Shown: positions 1 through 9,893 of the stretch, piece by piece
Layout: every line of letters begins with the position of its first letter
Numbering within the stretch: the first letter of the stretch is position 1
Position numbers and translations under genes: made by a program
Notes under the pieces: model-generated
Told to the model about the DNA's origin: nothing
What the model saw: only the letters and a program-made list of their open reading frames with translations
The model's database searches: none
Assembly: GCA_017643495.1 (NCBI GenBank)
Contig: JAEPNK010000002.1
Span: 806,001-870,000, forward strand
Reading direction: 5' to 3'
Source: Rhizobiaceae bacterium
GTDB taxonomy: Bacteria; Pseudomonadota; Alphaproteobacteria; Rhizobiales; Rhizobiaceae
Length of the DNA stretch: 64,000 bases

Positions 1-154
1 GCAACAGCAGGTGCCACAAATCCCGCGCAATGAGCGGGGCAACCGGAACTGAAACCGCAAGCACGATCAACTCCTCCCGTATGGCAGTCTCGTGTGAAAA
101 GCCGTGCCGAAGCCCTGCGACCGAGTTGAAAAATGCAGCGATGATTCTTTTCAT
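1..154 (-). CDS. dgkA: Diacylglycerol kinase, N-terminal part (cut by window edge)
   Basis: About 51 codons are visible, beginning MKRIIAAFFNSVAGLRHGF and continuing through HETAIREEL into a first membrane helix. This matches the start of the small integral-membrane DgkA family (usually about 120 residues), which phosphorylates diacylglycerol to phosphatidate in the inner membrane; the EEL region corresponds to the conserved amphipathic segment before the first helix. The start lies three bases after the pdxJ stop, so the two are probably co-transcribed. The catalytic C-terminal part lies outside the window. Confidence 0.8.
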   Translation of the reverse strand, partial: MKRIIAAFFNSVAGLRHGFSHETAIREELIVLAVSVPVAPLIARDLWHLLL

Positions 155-157
155 GTT

Positions 158-922
158 CTAGCCGACCCCGTGACTGGCTTGGTCAAGTGCATTCAGGAAA
201 CGTTTCACTGATCCGGCCATGCCATGCTCAAGCGCATCTGCCGTCAAACCGTGACCAATGGAAACCTCGGCAAGATTTGGCACAGCGCGAGCCAGCGCCG
301 GCAGGTTTTCTACCGTGAGGTCATGCCCGGCATTGATATCAAGGCCAAACCGGGCCGCATGAAGGGCCGTTCGCGAAATGTCTTCGAGCGCCCGTTTCGC
401 AGCATCAGCATCATCGTGGCAACTGCCATAGGGCCCGGTGTAGAGCTCTATCCGGTCCGCACCGGTTTGTGCAGCCGCTTCCACCATTGCTTCGCTTGCA
501 TCCGGATCACAGAACAGCGACACGCGAAAACCATGATTTTTCAGCCGCTGAACGCAATCGCGTAGAAAGTTGCCCTTCCCTTCAAAATCCCAGCCATGAT
601 CCGAAGTTGCCTGCCCTGGTTCATCGGGCACGAGTGTGACTTGTTCAGGTGCATTTGCTTCGCAAAGCTCCAGGAATTCATCGGTAGGGTATCCCTCGAT
701 ATTGAACTCCGCCTCCGGGGCTTCATCATCAATGAGGGCTCGCAAGTCAGGCAGGTCTGAAAATCGTGTATGACGCTCATCGGGCCTTGGGTGAACCGTC
801 AGGCCATGCGCTCCGGCCTGAAGGGCAGCAAGCCCCAGCCCCGTTACACTCGGCCAGGGCAAATCCCGACGATTGCGTAACAGGGCAACGGCATTGAGAT
901 TGACGGATAGTTTGGTTGGCAT
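158..922 (-). CDS. pdxJ: Pyridoxine 5'-phosphate synthase
   Basis: The 254-residue product starts [19 protein letters not shown] and carries the family features: the N-terminal N-x-N-x-VA-x-LRN substrate loop, [15 protein letters not shown] (residues about 37-51) and [10 protein letters not shown] near residue 200. PdxJ is a cytoplasmic TIM barrel that condenses 1-deoxyxylulose 5-phosphate with aminoacetone 3-phosphate to make pyridoxine 5'-phosphate in the DXP-dependent vitamin B6 pathway. Length is normal for the family. It precedes dgkA by three bases on the same strand. Confidence 0.95.
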   Translation of the reverse strand: MPTKLSVNLNAVALLRNRRDLPWPSVTGLGLAALQAGAHGLTVHPRPDERHTRFSDLPDLRALIDDEAPEAEFNIEGYPTDEFLELCEANAPEQVTLVPDEPGQATSDHGWDFEGKGNFLRDCVQRLKNHGFRVSLFCDPDASEAMVEAAAQTGADRIELYTGPYGSCHDDADAAKRALEDISRTALHAARFGLDINAGHDLTVENLPALARAVPNLAEVSIGHGLTADALEHGMAGSVKRFLNALDQASHGVG

Positions 923-1055
923 GGCAAATTTCCGGAACCTGGACTGTACCGGTTCATGCTTGGCAATTTATCGGGACAATTGCAATTGCCAATGACATTC
1001 AATTTGTCAGACTGTCATGCGTTTGAGAAAGGCAGCCCGTAACGAGGCCAGAAGT

Positions 1056-3740
1056 TCAGCCGGTGGCAACTTTTGCCTCTTCGTTTTTCTTGCCCTGTCG
1101 CATCCAGCGATGCACTTTTTCTTCAAGTTTGTCCGGTGACACCGGCTTGGAGAGATAATCATCCATACCTGCTTCCAGGCACTTGTCCCTGTCGCCCTTG
1201 ATGGCATGGGCCGTAACACCGATGATCGGCGTGTGCTTGCCAATCGGCGCCTCAATCGCGCGAATTGCCCGTGTCGCCTCATGTCCGTTCATTTCCGGCA
1301 TCGAAACATCCATGCAAATGACGACCGGCTCATGCTTCTTGTACAGTTCAAGCGCTTCCCGGCCGTTGTTCGCAATCAGGAAATTGTAACCTGTGTCTTC
1401 AAGAATTTGCCTGAACACAATCTGGTTGACTTCATTGTCTTCCGCTATCAGCACATCGATCCTGGACTTCTTTTGCGGTACTTTGCGGCTCTCAATATCA
1501 ACAACTTCAGATGACCCCGTTGCTTCCGCTTGAGGCTGCAGTTCCGCTTGTTCGGGTTCGACTGCTGGCTCAACAACAACCGGCTGCTGGACTTCGAGAA
1601 CCGGTAGTGGTTTGGGTTCAGGATGAACTTCCCCGGAAACCGTAGCGTCTGTTGTTGCGTCAAGACCGAAGGGTTTCAGACCGACCGGCTCAATCCGGAC
1701 GCTTTCAACGTGCTTGTCACCCATCGCATTGTTCTCAGGCGCACCGGTTTCGCTGCTTCCCATCAAGCGTGCGGTTTCAACGGCATTGATCATGTCACTT
1801 GAATCGGATCGCGCATCTTTCAAAACACTGACGATTGTATCCAGCAGCAAAGACGCACGCACCGGTTTCAGCAAATGTCCCTGTATTGCGAGGGCAGAAA
1901 AATTCTCACCGTTTTCTGTCTGGTCGACTGAGGTCAGTATGATAACCGGCAGCTTGGCAAGCAGCTCGTCAGCCCTTATTTCAAGGGCCAGTTCACTACC
2001 GCTCATGTCTGACAGGTGATTGTCGATTATCACACAATCAAGCTCAATGCCCTGTGCAGCCATTGCCCTCATTACCACAAGCGCTTCCCGGGCGCTCGCA
2101 GCAGCGGCACTGTCGAAATTCCACTCGATCATGTTTTCAGTCATGATTGAACGGTTGATCTCGTTATCGTCAACGATAAGTATTCGGGCACCGGAGACAT
2201 CAATCGGGGCAGATTTCGTTTGCATGTCGTCGCCATGCACCGGGAGATCGATTTCAAACCAGAAATCAGACCCCTCACCCGGCCGTGATGTTACGCCGAT
2301 CTTGCCCTTCATCAACTCCACCAGGGCCGAGGAAATAGCCAGCCCGAGACCGGTTCCTTCATGACGGCGCGTGGCACTTTCATCCACCTGGCTAAACTTT
2401 TCGAAAATGCTAGCGCATTTGTCTTCACTGATACCGATGCCTGTGTCCTGAACGGAAAAACGCAAATGGGCCACCCGGTCATCAACTGATCCGGTGACCT
2501 CAATCAGCACGTGCCCCTCTTCGGTAAACTTTACCGCATTACCGATCAGGTTGGTGGCAATCTGCCGGATACGCCCGACGTCTCCAACGACCATTTTGGG
2601 AAGCTCGGAAGAAATCCGTACAGCAAGTTCCAGATCCTTTTCGGCAACTTTTGACGAAACGAGCGTTGCCACGTCCTCAATCGCGTCTGCAAGACGGAAG
2701 GGAGCCGGATCCAGTTCCAGTTGCCCTGCGTCAATCTTGGAAAAGTCCAGAATGTCATTGATGATCGTCAGCAGGGCCGACCCGGATTTTACGATGATGT
2801 CGGCAAAGGTTTTCTGCTTGTGGTTGAGGTCGGTCTTGATCAGCAGTTCAGCCATTCCCATCACACCGTTCATCGGCGTTCTGATCTCGTGGCTCATATT
2901 GGCCAGAAACTCGGATTTGGCCCGGTCTGCACTTTGGGCTTTCAGCGTTTGCTGCCTGGCATATTCGGTTTTCTCAATGACGCTCTTGATGAGCTTGCTC
3001 ATCGCATAATCCAGCGGCAGGAAAACAAACAGCCCGAAGAACGCGAGTGCCACGAATGCCAATGTCAGAAAATCACCGAGCATCACAGACAATTCCTTGC
3101 TCAGGCTTTTCTCATATTCCAGCAAGGACTTTTTGATGTGCTGGTTTATATCGGTAATCTGGTTCTGATAACTTTCCGAGATTGTCTTGGCTGCCCAGTG
3201 GATATTGCTGGGGAACCTGGCATTGTGTACTTCCTGATGGTTGAGCGCTGTCGCAAAGTTGTGAAACGGGTCTTCGCTCGTCATGTAGCGCGACGTGCGT
3301 ATGATCTTGTCTGTCAGGACCGGGTCGGTATTCGCCCACAATTCCCGGAATTTTTGCAGTTCCACCTGTCCTGCGGACTGGTAAAATGTAAGTGTTTTCT
3401 GGAACGGCAGAATTTCCGGTAAAGGCTTGAATGTTCTGAGTATGCGAATTCGCTCGGAACGGGTTTTTCCGCTCAAAACAGTTATTGCAAACGGGTCTTC
3501 AAGTTTGGGCGGAGTTTCCTCGGCAATGCGGTCTGACTTGATTGCAAGGGTCTTGACGGAGCTGTCGAGCGCAATCAGTTGCTCGCTTAACAGGGAAACT
3601 TGCTTGGTTTTTTCGGCAGTATTGAGCTGGTCTATATAAAATTTGGTGCAAATCAGCCCAATGACAATGAGCGAACCCAGATAGCAAAAGCGGATGCACC
3701 ACTGCACCAGCATTCGTTTTGTTTTGCCCTTGTATGACAT
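1056..3740 (-). CDS. Hybrid sensor histidine kinase with two receiver domains
   Basis: The product has 894 residues. A transmembrane helix near residues 14-36 and a second near 222-245 bracket a roughly 185-residue sensor region I do not recognise. The dimerisation/phosphoacceptor motif NMSHEIRTP has His284, followed by an HATPase domain ([24 protein letters not shown]). Two receiver domains follow, with phosphoacceptors Asp573 ([12 protein letters not shown]) and Asp811 ([11 protein letters not shown]), separated by a Pro/Glu/Val-rich linker of about 90 residues. No Hpt domain or dedicated response regulator is adjacent, so its output cannot be inferred here. It is monocistronic or at the end of a minus-strand group. 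Confidence 0.93.
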   Translation of the reverse strand: MSYKGKTKRMLVQWCIRFCYLGSLIVIGLICTKFYIDQLNTAEKTKQVSLLSEQLIALDSSVKTLAIKSDRIAEETPPKLEDPFAITVLSGKTRSERIRILRTFKPLPEILPFQKTLTFYQSAGQVELQKFRELWANTDPVLTDKIIRTSRYMTSEDPFHNFATALNHQEVHNARFPSNIHWAAKTISESYQNQITDINQHIKKSLLEYEKSLSKELSVMLGDFLTLAFVALAFFGLFVFLPLDYAMSKLIKSVIEKTEYARQQTLKAQSADRAKSEFLANMSHEIRTPMNGVMGMAELLIKTDLNHKQKTFADIIVKSGSALLTIINDILDFSKIDAGQLELDPAPFRLADAIEDVATLVSSKVAEKDLELAVRISSELPKMVVGDVGRIRQIATNLIGNAVKFTEEGHVLIEVTGSVDDRVAHLRFSVQDTGIGISEDKCASIFEKFSQVDESATRRHEGTGLGLAISSALVELMKGKIGVTSRPGEGSDFWFEIDLPVHGDDMQTKSAPIDVSGARILIVDDNEINRSIMTENMIEWNFDSAAAASAREALVVMRAMAAQGIELDCVIIDNHLSDMSGSELALEIRADELLAKLPVIILTSVDQTENGENFSALAIQGHLLKPVRASLLLDTIVSVLKDARSDSSDMINAVETARLMGSSETGAPENNAMGDKHVESVRIEPVGLKPFGLDATTDATVSGEVHPEPKPLPVLEVQQPVVVEPAVEPEQAELQPQAEATGSSEVVDIESRKVPQKKSRIDVLIAEDNEVNQIVFRQILEDTGYNFLIANNGREALELYKKHEPVVICMDVSMPEMNGHEATRAIRAIEAPIGKHTPIIGVTAHAIKGDRDKCLEAGMDDYLSKPVSPDKLEEKVHRWMRQGKKNEEAKVATG

Positions 3741-3794
3741 GCCGCACCAACCTCAACTGCACAGTGAAGCATTAGGTAAACGTGGTTAACAATC

Positions 3795-3813
3795 CCTGAA
3801 AAAATGTTTCAGG
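3795..3813. other. Perfect 7-bp inverted repeat upstream of the histidine kinase
   Basis: CCTGAAA and TTTCAGG flank a 5-base spacer in the gap between the helicase end and the kinase start (both genes on minus). There is no T-run after the hairpin in either direction, so it could be a weak terminator or an operator for the kinase gene. Nothing in the sequence decides between these. Confidence 0.3.
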
Positions 3814-3860
3814 CGTTAATTAATTTCACCTGGTGCCGGTCCGGAAGAGCGCTGAAAACG

Positions 3861-4988
3861 CTATTTCACGATTGTCAGCGTCTCTGCCGCTCGGGTAATG
3901 GCAGTGTACAGCCAGCGGTCCCTGTGTTCCCGGAACGCATAGCTTTCATCAAACAGCACAACCTTGTCCCACTGCGAGCCCTGGGCTTTGTGAACGGTCA
4001 GTGCATACCCGTAGTCAAAATCATCATGCCGCCTTTTGAGCTGCCATGGAATCTCCCTTTCCGGCTCCTCGAACGCCGCCTTGAGCAGCTTTACCTTGGC
4101 CGAATAGCGTTCCACGCCTTCATCTTCCGAGCGGATGAGAACATTCAACGCCGGCTTGACGGTCCGGGCAGCACTCGTGACCTGCCAGAGCGAACCGTTC
4201 AACAACCCCTTGGCCGGATCATTGCGAAGACATACCAGCTTGTCGCCTGCCGCAGGCAATGGCCCGTCAAACCCCTTGAGTTCGCGAAGCCGCTCATTAT
4301 AGCGCCGCCGGGTCCTGTTCGTCCCCACCAGAACCTGGTCAGCATCAAGGACGAGCTCTGCATCAACCGCCGATTTCGGGATTACTCTTGCAGTCTCGCC
4401 ATAATCACCGATCATGACCTGGTTTCCCTCACGCACTTGCCGGGCAAGTTCGACAATCGGGTTGTCCCTCGCCTGCCGGTGAATTTCTTCCAGAAGGACA
4501 TCAGGTTCATGTTCGGTAAAAAAGCCGCCACCACTTACCGGCGGCAACTGTCCCGGATCCCCCAGAACGAGAACAGGCGTGCCGAATGAAAGCAGGTCGG
4601 AACCAAGCTTCTCGTCAACCATGGAACATTCATCAATGATGATAAGCTTCGCCTTGGAAAGGGCACTCTGGCGGTTCAGGGAGAAAGTCGGCAATATTTC
4701 GGTTTTGCCGGTTTCCTCGTCTTCCACCGTCTCCTCACCACGCGGCCTGTAGATCAGTGAGTGGATCGTGGAGGCCTTGCTCGCCCCGCGTGACCGGAGC
4801 ACCTGGGCAGCCTTTCCGGTAAACGCGGCAAAGAGAACATCGCCGTCAACACCTTCGGCCAGATGTCGGGCCAATGTGGTTTTGCCTGTTCCGGCATATC
4901 CGAAAAGACGGAAGACCTGCCTGTCACCCTGCTTCAGCCATTGGCTGACTGCCTGCAGGGCCATATCCTGTTGTGGTGAAAATTCCAT
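3861..4988 (-). CDS. RecD-like ATP-dependent DNA helicase (superfamily 1B)
   Basis: The 375-residue protein has helicase motifs in order: an N-terminal SPQQDMALQAV Q-motif, Walker A FGYAGTGKTT (about residues 29-38), TGKAAQVL, STIHSLIY, Walker B LIIIDECSMVD, GDPGQLPPVSGGGFF, and a C-terminal UvrD_C_2-type YALTVHKAQGSQWD with AITRA at the end. These define a RecD/Dda-type 5'-3' helicase core without the N-terminal domain of RecD or RecD2, so a compact stand-alone enzyme. No recB or recC is nearby; a role in DNA repair or replication restart is inferred. It ends 120 bases before the histidine kinase. Confidence 0.85.
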   Translation of the reverse strand: MEFSPQQDMALQAVSQWLKQGDRQVFRLFGYAGTGKTTLARHLAEGVDGDVLFAAFTGKAAQVLRSRGASKASTIHSLIYRPRGEETVEDEETGKTEILPTFSLNRQSALSKAKLIIIDECSMVDEKLGSDLLSFGTPVLVLGDPGQLPPVSGGGFFTEHEPDVLLEEIHRQARDNPIVELARQVREGNQVMIGDYGETARVIPKSAVDAELVLDADQVLVGTNRTRRRYNERLRELKGFDGPLPAAGDKLVCLRNDPAKGLLNGSLWQVTSAARTVKPALNVLIRSEDEGVERYSAKVKLLKAAFEEPEREIPWQLKRRHDDFDYGYALTVHKAQGSQWDKVVLFDESYAFREHRDRWLYTAITRAAETLTIVK

Positions 4989-5029
4989 GCGCAGTTATTG
5001 GCATGATTCTGGACATGCAAAAAGCAAAA

Positions 5030-5623
5030 TCAGCTAAGCATCGGCCAGAGGCTTGCCACCAGCAAAAGTGCCATGCTGACGTTGAATATTCTCAGCCGTA
5101 CCGGCTCTGCGAGCCATTCCCGCAGTGCAACTCCGAAACCGCACCACACGGACACGCTGGGAAAATTCACCACCATGAACACCAGGGTCACGATAATGAC
5201 GCTTGAAAAGAAATCCGGCTCCCCCGTGTATACTGTCATTGCAGTGACACCCATGACCCACGCCTTTGGGTTGACCCACTGAAAAAGGGCGGCCGCCATG
5301 AAACTCATGGGTTTGCTCCCCTCCTCTCCGGCTTCCACCGGTCCTGCATTGGCGATTTTCCACGCCAGGTAGACCAGGTATGCACCGCCGAGAACCTTCA
5401 GGACGGTTCTCATGACAGGAAATTGCAGAAAAATTTCACGCAAGCCAAAGCCAACGGCCAGCAAAAGCACGCCGAATCCTATGGCAATTCCGAACATGTG
5501 CGGAATGGTTTTGCGGAAACCAAAATTCACGCCGGACGTTAACAACATGATGTTGTTTGGTCCCGGCGTTACCGAAGAAACAAATGAGAACCCTACCAGA
5601 GCAAGAAAGACATCAAGCGGCAT
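5030..5623 (-). CDS. LysE/RhtB family amino acid exporter
   Basis: The 197-residue membrane protein has about six hydrophobic helices and the family signature near its N-terminus, VSSVTPGPNNIMLL (about residues 16-29). The GVNFGFRKTIPHMFGIAIGF segment matches the second LysE helix. The family exports amino acids or related small solutes; the substrate cannot be told here. Unlike many lysE genes it is not paired with a LysR-type regulator; its divergent neighbour is a short-chain dehydrogenase. The shared 182-bp upstream region holds inverted repeats. Confidence 0.9.
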   Translation of the reverse strand: MPLDVFLALVGFSFVSSVTPGPNNIMLLTSGVNFGFRKTIPHMFGIAIGFGVLLLAVGFGLREIFLQFPVMRTVLKVLGGAYLVYLAWKIANAGPVEAGEEGSKPMSFMAAALFQWVNPKAWVMGVTAMTVYTGEPDFFSSVIIVTLVFMVVNFPSVSVWCGFGVALREWLAEPVRLRIFNVSMALLLVASLWPMLS

Positions 5624-5651
5624 GGCATACCCTCCAATTAGGTCAGCAATG

Positions 5652-5698
5652 TTGACCTATATTGATGACATGTCAAACATTTTCCTGTCACGGTGACA
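5652..5698. promoter_or_regulatory. Inverted repeats between divergent lysE-type and SDR genes
   Basis: Two symmetrical motifs lie in the divergent intergenic region. TTGAC at 5652-5656 is mirrored by GTCAA at 5671-5675, and a perfect palindrome TGTCACGGTGACA lies at 5686-5698. Both are placed where an operator for the exporter gene would be expected. The regulator is unknown and none is encoded next door. Confidence 0.35.
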
Positions 5699-5805
5699 AA
5701 TGCTATTGCGCTCTGGCATGAAGCACCAAAGGGCCAACAAGACAGATTGCATATTCTTCTGCATTTCACTTAAATCCCCCCAACAGATGCAAAAAGGAAC
5801 TCCAA

Positions 5806-6570
5806 ATGCATGAATTGAAAGAAAAGACAGCAATCATTACAGGAGCCTCGAAAGGCATTGGAGAAGCAACGGCAAGGCATTTCGGCTCGCTTGGCGCCAG
5901 AACCGTGCTCGTTGCCCGGTCAAAAGAAGCCATCGAGGCGATTGCCCTTGAAATACGGGAGGAAGGTGGCGAGTCAATTGCAGTCGAGTGTGACGTCGCC
6001 GACCATGACCAGGTTGAAACGGCAGTGCGGACTGCAATAGACGCCTATGACCACATCGACATTGTCATCAACAATGCAGGCCTGATTGATCCCATTGGAC
6101 GGATGACGGAACTGTCGCCTGAAGACTGGGGAAAGGTCATCGATGTCAATGTGAAGGGTGTTTACCACATGATGCGCGAAACACTGCTGCACATGGAGAA
6201 ACGCGGGTCCGGCACGATCATCAACATCTCCTCCGGCGCAGCCACCTCCATACTGGAAGGCTGGAGCCATTACTGTTCGTCAAAAGCTGCTGCCCTCATG
6301 CTGACGTGTGCAGGAGACAAGGAATATGCCTCAAGCGGCATCCGCGTAGTCGGTCTCTCGCCGGGTACCGTTGCAACCGACATGCAGAAGGAGATCAAGG
6401 CTTCCGGTGTCAATCCGGTCAGCGAACTGGAATGGGAAGACCACATTCCGCCTGAATGGGTGGCGAAAGCACTCGCATGGCTTGCCACTGAAGACGCCCG
6501 CGAATTTGACGGTGGTGATGTCAGCCTCAGGGATGAAAACATCCGCAAGCGCGCAGGTATTACCGAATAA
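5806..6570 (+). CDS. SDR family NAD(P)-dependent oxidoreductase
   Basis: The 254-residue protein has the classical short-chain dehydrogenase layout: cofactor motif TGASKGIG near residue 15, INNAG near residue 88, and the catalytic YxxxK as Tyr156 and Lys160 (HYCSSK). A Gly-Thr pair after SPG completes the Rossmann active site. The start is supported by AAAGGA eight bases upstream. The substrate is not identifiable; the C-terminus (GGDVSLRDENIRKRAGI) suggests a non-fatty-acid clade. It is followed 44 bases later by another SDR-type gene. Confidence 0.88.
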   Translation: MHELKEKTAIITGASKGIGEATARHFGSLGARTVLVARSKEAIEAIALEIREEGGESIAVECDVADHDQVETAVRTAIDAYDHIDIVINNAGLIDPIGRMTELSPEDWGKVIDVNVKGVYHMMRETLLHMEKRGSGTIINISSGAATSILEGWSHYCSSKAAALMLTCAGDKEYASSGIRVVGLSPGTVATDMQKEIKASGVNPVSELEWEDHIPPEWVAKALAWLATEDAREFDGGDVSLRDENIRKRAGITE

Positions 6571-6614
6571 TGCCTGCTTCCTGGCAAATACCGTCAAAGT
6601 GAGATGCCCCTGTC

Positions 6615-7904
6615 ATGAACATTCTCATCCTTGGCGGTAATGGATTCATCGGTTCCGAAACGGTGGCTGCCTGCCTCCGACGGGGACATGCTGTACGCGC
6701 GCTGGGGCGCAACATCGACAACAGTGCCGCAAGGATGCCCGATGCCGTATGGATCAGGAAAGACATTTCCACCCTCGTGACACCGGAGAACTGGCTGCCT
6801 TTGCTCGCCGACACGGAGGTTGTCATCAACTGTGCCGGCGCACTCCAGGATGGCGCCCGGGATGATGTGAAGGCATTGCAGTTTACGGCAATGGCCGCAC
6901 TCTACGAAACAGCAAGTCAAAGGGGAGGCATTCGTTTCGTCCAGGTCAGCGCCAATACGATGGAGGGTCTGGATGCCGGGAATTCGGATTTTCTGGCTAG
7001 CAAGGGCAAGGCGGATGCGGCACTTGCCGCCTCCGGCAATTCTTACACCATATTGAGGCCCGGTCTGGTAGTTGGCCGAAACGCCCATGGTGGCACCGCC
7101 ATGATGAGAGCCATCGCATCCATCCCCCGCATTCTGCCGGTCATCTTCGATGACAAGCCCTGCCAGACTGCCGATATAGAGGATCTCGTCCGCTACATTG
7201 CCGATGCAGCAGAAGGCCAGCATGGTGACGATACGGATTTTGCCGTTGCCAGCAGTCGCGTGCCCAACTTCCGGCAGGCAAGCATTCAAATCCGGCGGTG
7301 GCTGGGTATTCACGACGAAACCATAATCAACCCCGGAAGCGCATTCGCCATGATGCTGGCCAAGACAGCTGACCTTTCCGGGCTACTCGGCTGGCGGTCC
7401 CCGATGCGTTCCACTGCACTGGGTGTTTTGGCACACGGTGTTACGGTTGACCCGGAAAAGCCCTTGCTGGAAACCCGCCCGCTTGAGGAAACACTTTCCC
7501 GCAATCCGGCCGGTGTACAGGATTTGTGGCAGGCACGGCTTTATCTCGTGAAACCCCTGATTATCATCACGCTGTCAGGTTTCTGGCTGATCTCGGGCAT
7601 GCTGGCACTCTTGAACCTGTCCGGGGCCATCGGGTATTTCGAACCGACCGGTCTGGGACATCAAACCGCTCTTGTCATGATTGTTGCAACGGCTCTGCTT
7701 GATTGCCTTCTCGGCGCTCTGGTTCTCATCAGGCGTCATGCACGCCTGGCAATGCTCGGCATGATATTGCTAAGCCTGTTTTATCTGGCAGGTTCACTGG
7801 TTTTCCTGCCTGCTCTCTGGCTCGACCCGATCGGTCCAATGGTGAAGGCAATCCCGTCCATTGTTCTTACCCTGGTCGGCTTGGCTATACTGGATGAACG
7901 CTGA
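6615..7904 (+). CDS. NAD(P)-binding SDR fused to DoxX-like membrane domain
   Basis: The 429-residue protein combines an atypical/extended SDR domain (ILGGNGFIG at the N-terminus, VINCAGAL, ILRPGLVVG; about residues 1-290) with a C-terminal block of four hydrophobic helices (about residues 305-428) resembling DoxX-like domains. Such proteins place a nucleotide-sugar-epimerase-like fold at the cytoplasmic face of the membrane; the substrate is unknown. The stop codon abuts the start of the next gene with no spacer, so translation of the two is probably coupled. Confidence 0.82.
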   Translation: MNILILGGNGFIGSETVAACLRRGHAVRALGRNIDNSAARMPDAVWIRKDISTLVTPENWLPLLADTEVVINCAGALQDGARDDVKALQFTAMAALYETASQRGGIRFVQVSANTMEGLDAGNSDFLASKGKADAALAASGNSYTILRPGLVVGRNAHGGTAMMRAIASIPRILPVIFDDKPCQTADIEDLVRYIADAAEGQHGDDTDFAVASSRVPNFRQASIQIRRWLGIHDETIINPGSAFAMMLAKTADLSGLLGWRSPMRSTALGVLAHGVTVDPEKPLLETRPLEETLSRNPAGVQDLWQARLYLVKPLIIITLSGFWLISGMLALLNLSGAIGYFEPTGLGHQTALVMIVATALLDCLLGALVLIRRHARLAMLGMILLSLFYLAGSLVFLPALWLDPIGPMVKAIPSIVLTLVGLAILDER

Positions 7905-8393
7905 ATGGAATGGATTGATTTCATCCTCTACATGCATGTGCTCGGGGCAACCATCCTGTTCGGGACAGGAATTGGCATCGCCTTCTTCATGCTGATGGCA
8001 CACCAGACCGCCAACCCGGTTGTCATTGCCCATGTCAGCCGGATTGTTGTTTACGCAGACTATCTGTTCACGGCCACAGCTGCCATTGCCCAACCGTTAA
8101 CCGGCCTCATTCTGGCAAACCATTTTGGCTGGCCGCTTGGTGAGGGCTGGTTGCTTGCTGCCATTGTCCTGTATCTGGTGGTTGGTCTCTTCTGGCTACC
8201 CGTTGTTTTTATCCAGAAACGCATGCACGATCATGCCGCTGCCGCATCAGAACAGGGCATACCGCTGTCAGGCGACTATCATCGCCTGTTCACAATATGG
8301 TTTGCTTTCGGCTTTCCTGCATTTTTCGCAATGCTCGCCATCTTCTGGCTGATGCTCTTCAAGCCCAACCTGTCGTTCGTGCCCGGCTTCTAG
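7905..8393 (+). CDS. DUF2269 family integral membrane protein
   Basis: The 162-residue protein has four predicted membrane helices. It starts MEWIDFILYMHVLGATILFGTG and contains ANHFGWPLGEGWL in the middle and a GDYHRLFTIWFAFGFPAF loop/helix, matching DUF2269. Its conserved His in the first helix (YMHVLGA) and charged loop resemble heme- or quinone-associated membrane proteins, but the function is not established. The ATG follows directly after the TGA of the SDR-DoxX gene, and the two membrane proteins are likely to act together. Confidence 0.82.
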   Translation: MEWIDFILYMHVLGATILFGTGIGIAFFMLMAHQTANPVVIAHVSRIVVYADYLFTATAAIAQPLTGLILANHFGWPLGEGWLLAAIVLYLVVGLFWLPVVFIQKRMHDHAAAASEQGIPLSGDYHRLFTIWFAFGFPAFFAMLAIFWLMLFKPNLSFVPGF

Positions 8394-8394
8394 G

Positions 8395-8967
8395 CTACAT
8401 CCCGTCCTTGCCGCGACTGACAGCAGCCACACCCGTTCGGCAAACTTCAACAAGGCCAAGCGGCTCCATGATGGAAATAAACTGCTCGATCTTGGATATG
8501 CGGCCGGTAATCTCGAACGTGAAATGTTCGGTGGATGCATCAATGACCTGGGCCCGGAAAGCATCTGCAAGACGCATCGCTTCAACCCGGTCCTCGCCCT
8601 TTCCGGCCACTTTCACCATCGCCAGTTCGCGCTCGATCGGCTTGCTGTGACCATTCATTTCGGCAAGCAGGGTCAGGTCAATAACCCGGTGCACCGGCAC
8701 CATGCGCTCAAGCTGTTTCTTGATCTGGTCAAGCACCTGCAATGTTCCCGAGGAAACGACCGTGATGCGCGACAAATGCTTGTCGTGACTGGTCTCGGAC
8801 ACCGTAAGGCTCTCGATATTGTATCCCCGGCCGGAAAACAGGCCGATTACCCGGGCCAGCACGCCCGGCTCGTTGTCAACGAGAACGGCGAGAACATGAG
8901 TACGTGGCTGTTCCTTGTTTTCAACAATGAAATAGGCCGAACCCGTTGGCTGGTGTTGTGCGTTCAT
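8395..8967 (-). CDS. ilvH: Acetolactate synthase small (regulatory) subunit
   Basis: The 190-residue product has an N-terminal ACT domain (HVLAVLVDNEPGVLARVIGLFSGRGYN is the effector-binding strand-helix) and a C-terminal ALS_ss domain (VIDASTEHFTFEITG, FISIMEPLGLVEVCRTG). It activates the catalytic subunit IlvI and gives valine feedback inhibition in branched-chain amino acid synthesis. The ATG at 8967 overlaps the stop of the preceding transporter gene by four bases, which fixes the start. The genes run ilvI, eamA, ilvH. Confidence 0.95.
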   Translation of the reverse strand: MNAQHQPTGSAYFIVENKEQPRTHVLAVLVDNEPGVLARVIGLFSGRGYNIESLTVSETSHDKHLSRITVVSSGTLQVLDQIKKQLERMVPVHRVIDLTLLAEMNGHSKPIERELAMVKVAGKGEDRVEAMRLADAFRAQVIDASTEHFTFEITGRISKIEQFISIMEPLGLVEVCRTGVAAVSRGKDGM

Positions 8968-9893
8968 TGTGCGACCCCTGTATTGAGTTTCTGTTTGGGC
9001 TTGATGCGGGCAATGGCAACACCCGCCAAAATGATTACCAGTGCAAGAATGGCATTGGGCGGCAGGGTTTCCCCGAGCAGAAGAATTGCCCAGAAGACCC
9101 CGAATACCGGCACAAGAAAATTGATTTGGGACAGGAAACCGGCGCCCTGTCGTTGAATGATTGCAAACAGCATCAGCGTACCAATGCCGGTTGGAAAGAT
9201 GCCAAGCAGGACCAGCATCAGCCAGCTTGTGCCGGAAATGCTGAGTGTCCACGGCTGGTCAATGAAAAGGCTGAAAGGCAACAGAGCAATCGAGGACGCA
9301 ATCAGGACGCCCGACGATACGGCCCGTCTTGGCAAACCGGTCAGCGATTTCGACAGGATTGCATGGATACCGTAACAGCAGGCAGCACCCATGATGGCAT
9401 ACTGGCGTATGGTTTCCTCTCCCAGCGTCGCCAGCTTATCGAAGCCGATGAGAACGGCAACGCCGAACAGGCCCAGCACAAACCCCACCACCCGGTAGGC
9501 ATTGAGCTTTTCATCCTGTGTAAAGAAATGCGCCAGTACCAGCGTGATCAGTGGCATGACCGCCATCAGGATCGCCGTCAATCCGGCATCAACGCGCCCC
9601 TGCCCCCAGGCAACCAGGGAAAAGGGAAGCACGTTGCCGAACAAGCCGACAAGCAGGATCAGTTTCCAGTGGACAGCAATCGACTTCAGGTTTTGCCCGG
9701 TGACGACCATGACTGCATGGATCAACACGGCTGCTATCGCGATGCGGCTGAATGCAATCGTGACGGGTGGCACTTCGTCGACAGCCACCTTGGTCCACAT
9801 GAAGGCAATGCCGAACATCGCCCCGAGGACCACCAGCAATGTATAATCCACAAGCCCCGGATTTGGTTTTTCGTTCACTTGCTTTCCTATCAA
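8964..9893 (-). CDS. EamA/DMT family transporter inside the ilvIH operon
   Basis: The 309-residue protein has about ten hydrophobic helices arranged as two EamA repeats (AFSRIAIAAVLIH... and ...GTSWLMLVLLGIFPTGIGTLMLFAIIQRQGA). The family exports amino acids and other metabolites. It overlaps the stop of ilvI by four bases (9890-9893) and its own stop overlaps the start of ilvH by four bases, so all three genes are likely translationally coupled. The context suggests, but does not show, export of a branched-chain amino acid or a pathway intermediate. Confidence 0.9.
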   Translation of the reverse strand: MIGKQVNEKPNPGLVDYTLLVVLGAMFGIAFMWTKVAVDEVPPVTIAFSRIAIAAVLIHAVMVVTGQNLKSIAVHWKLILLVGLFGNVLPFSLVAWGQGRVDAGLTAILMAVMPLITLVLAHFFTQDEKLNAYRVVGFVLGLFGVAVLIGFDKLATLGEETIRQYAIMGAACCYGIHAILSKSLTGLPRRAVSSGVLIASSIALLPFSLFIDQPWTLSISGTSWLMLVLLGIFPTGIGTLMLFAIIQRQGAGFLSQINFLVPVFGVFWAILLLGETLPPNAILALVIILAGVAIARIKPKQKLNTGVAQ

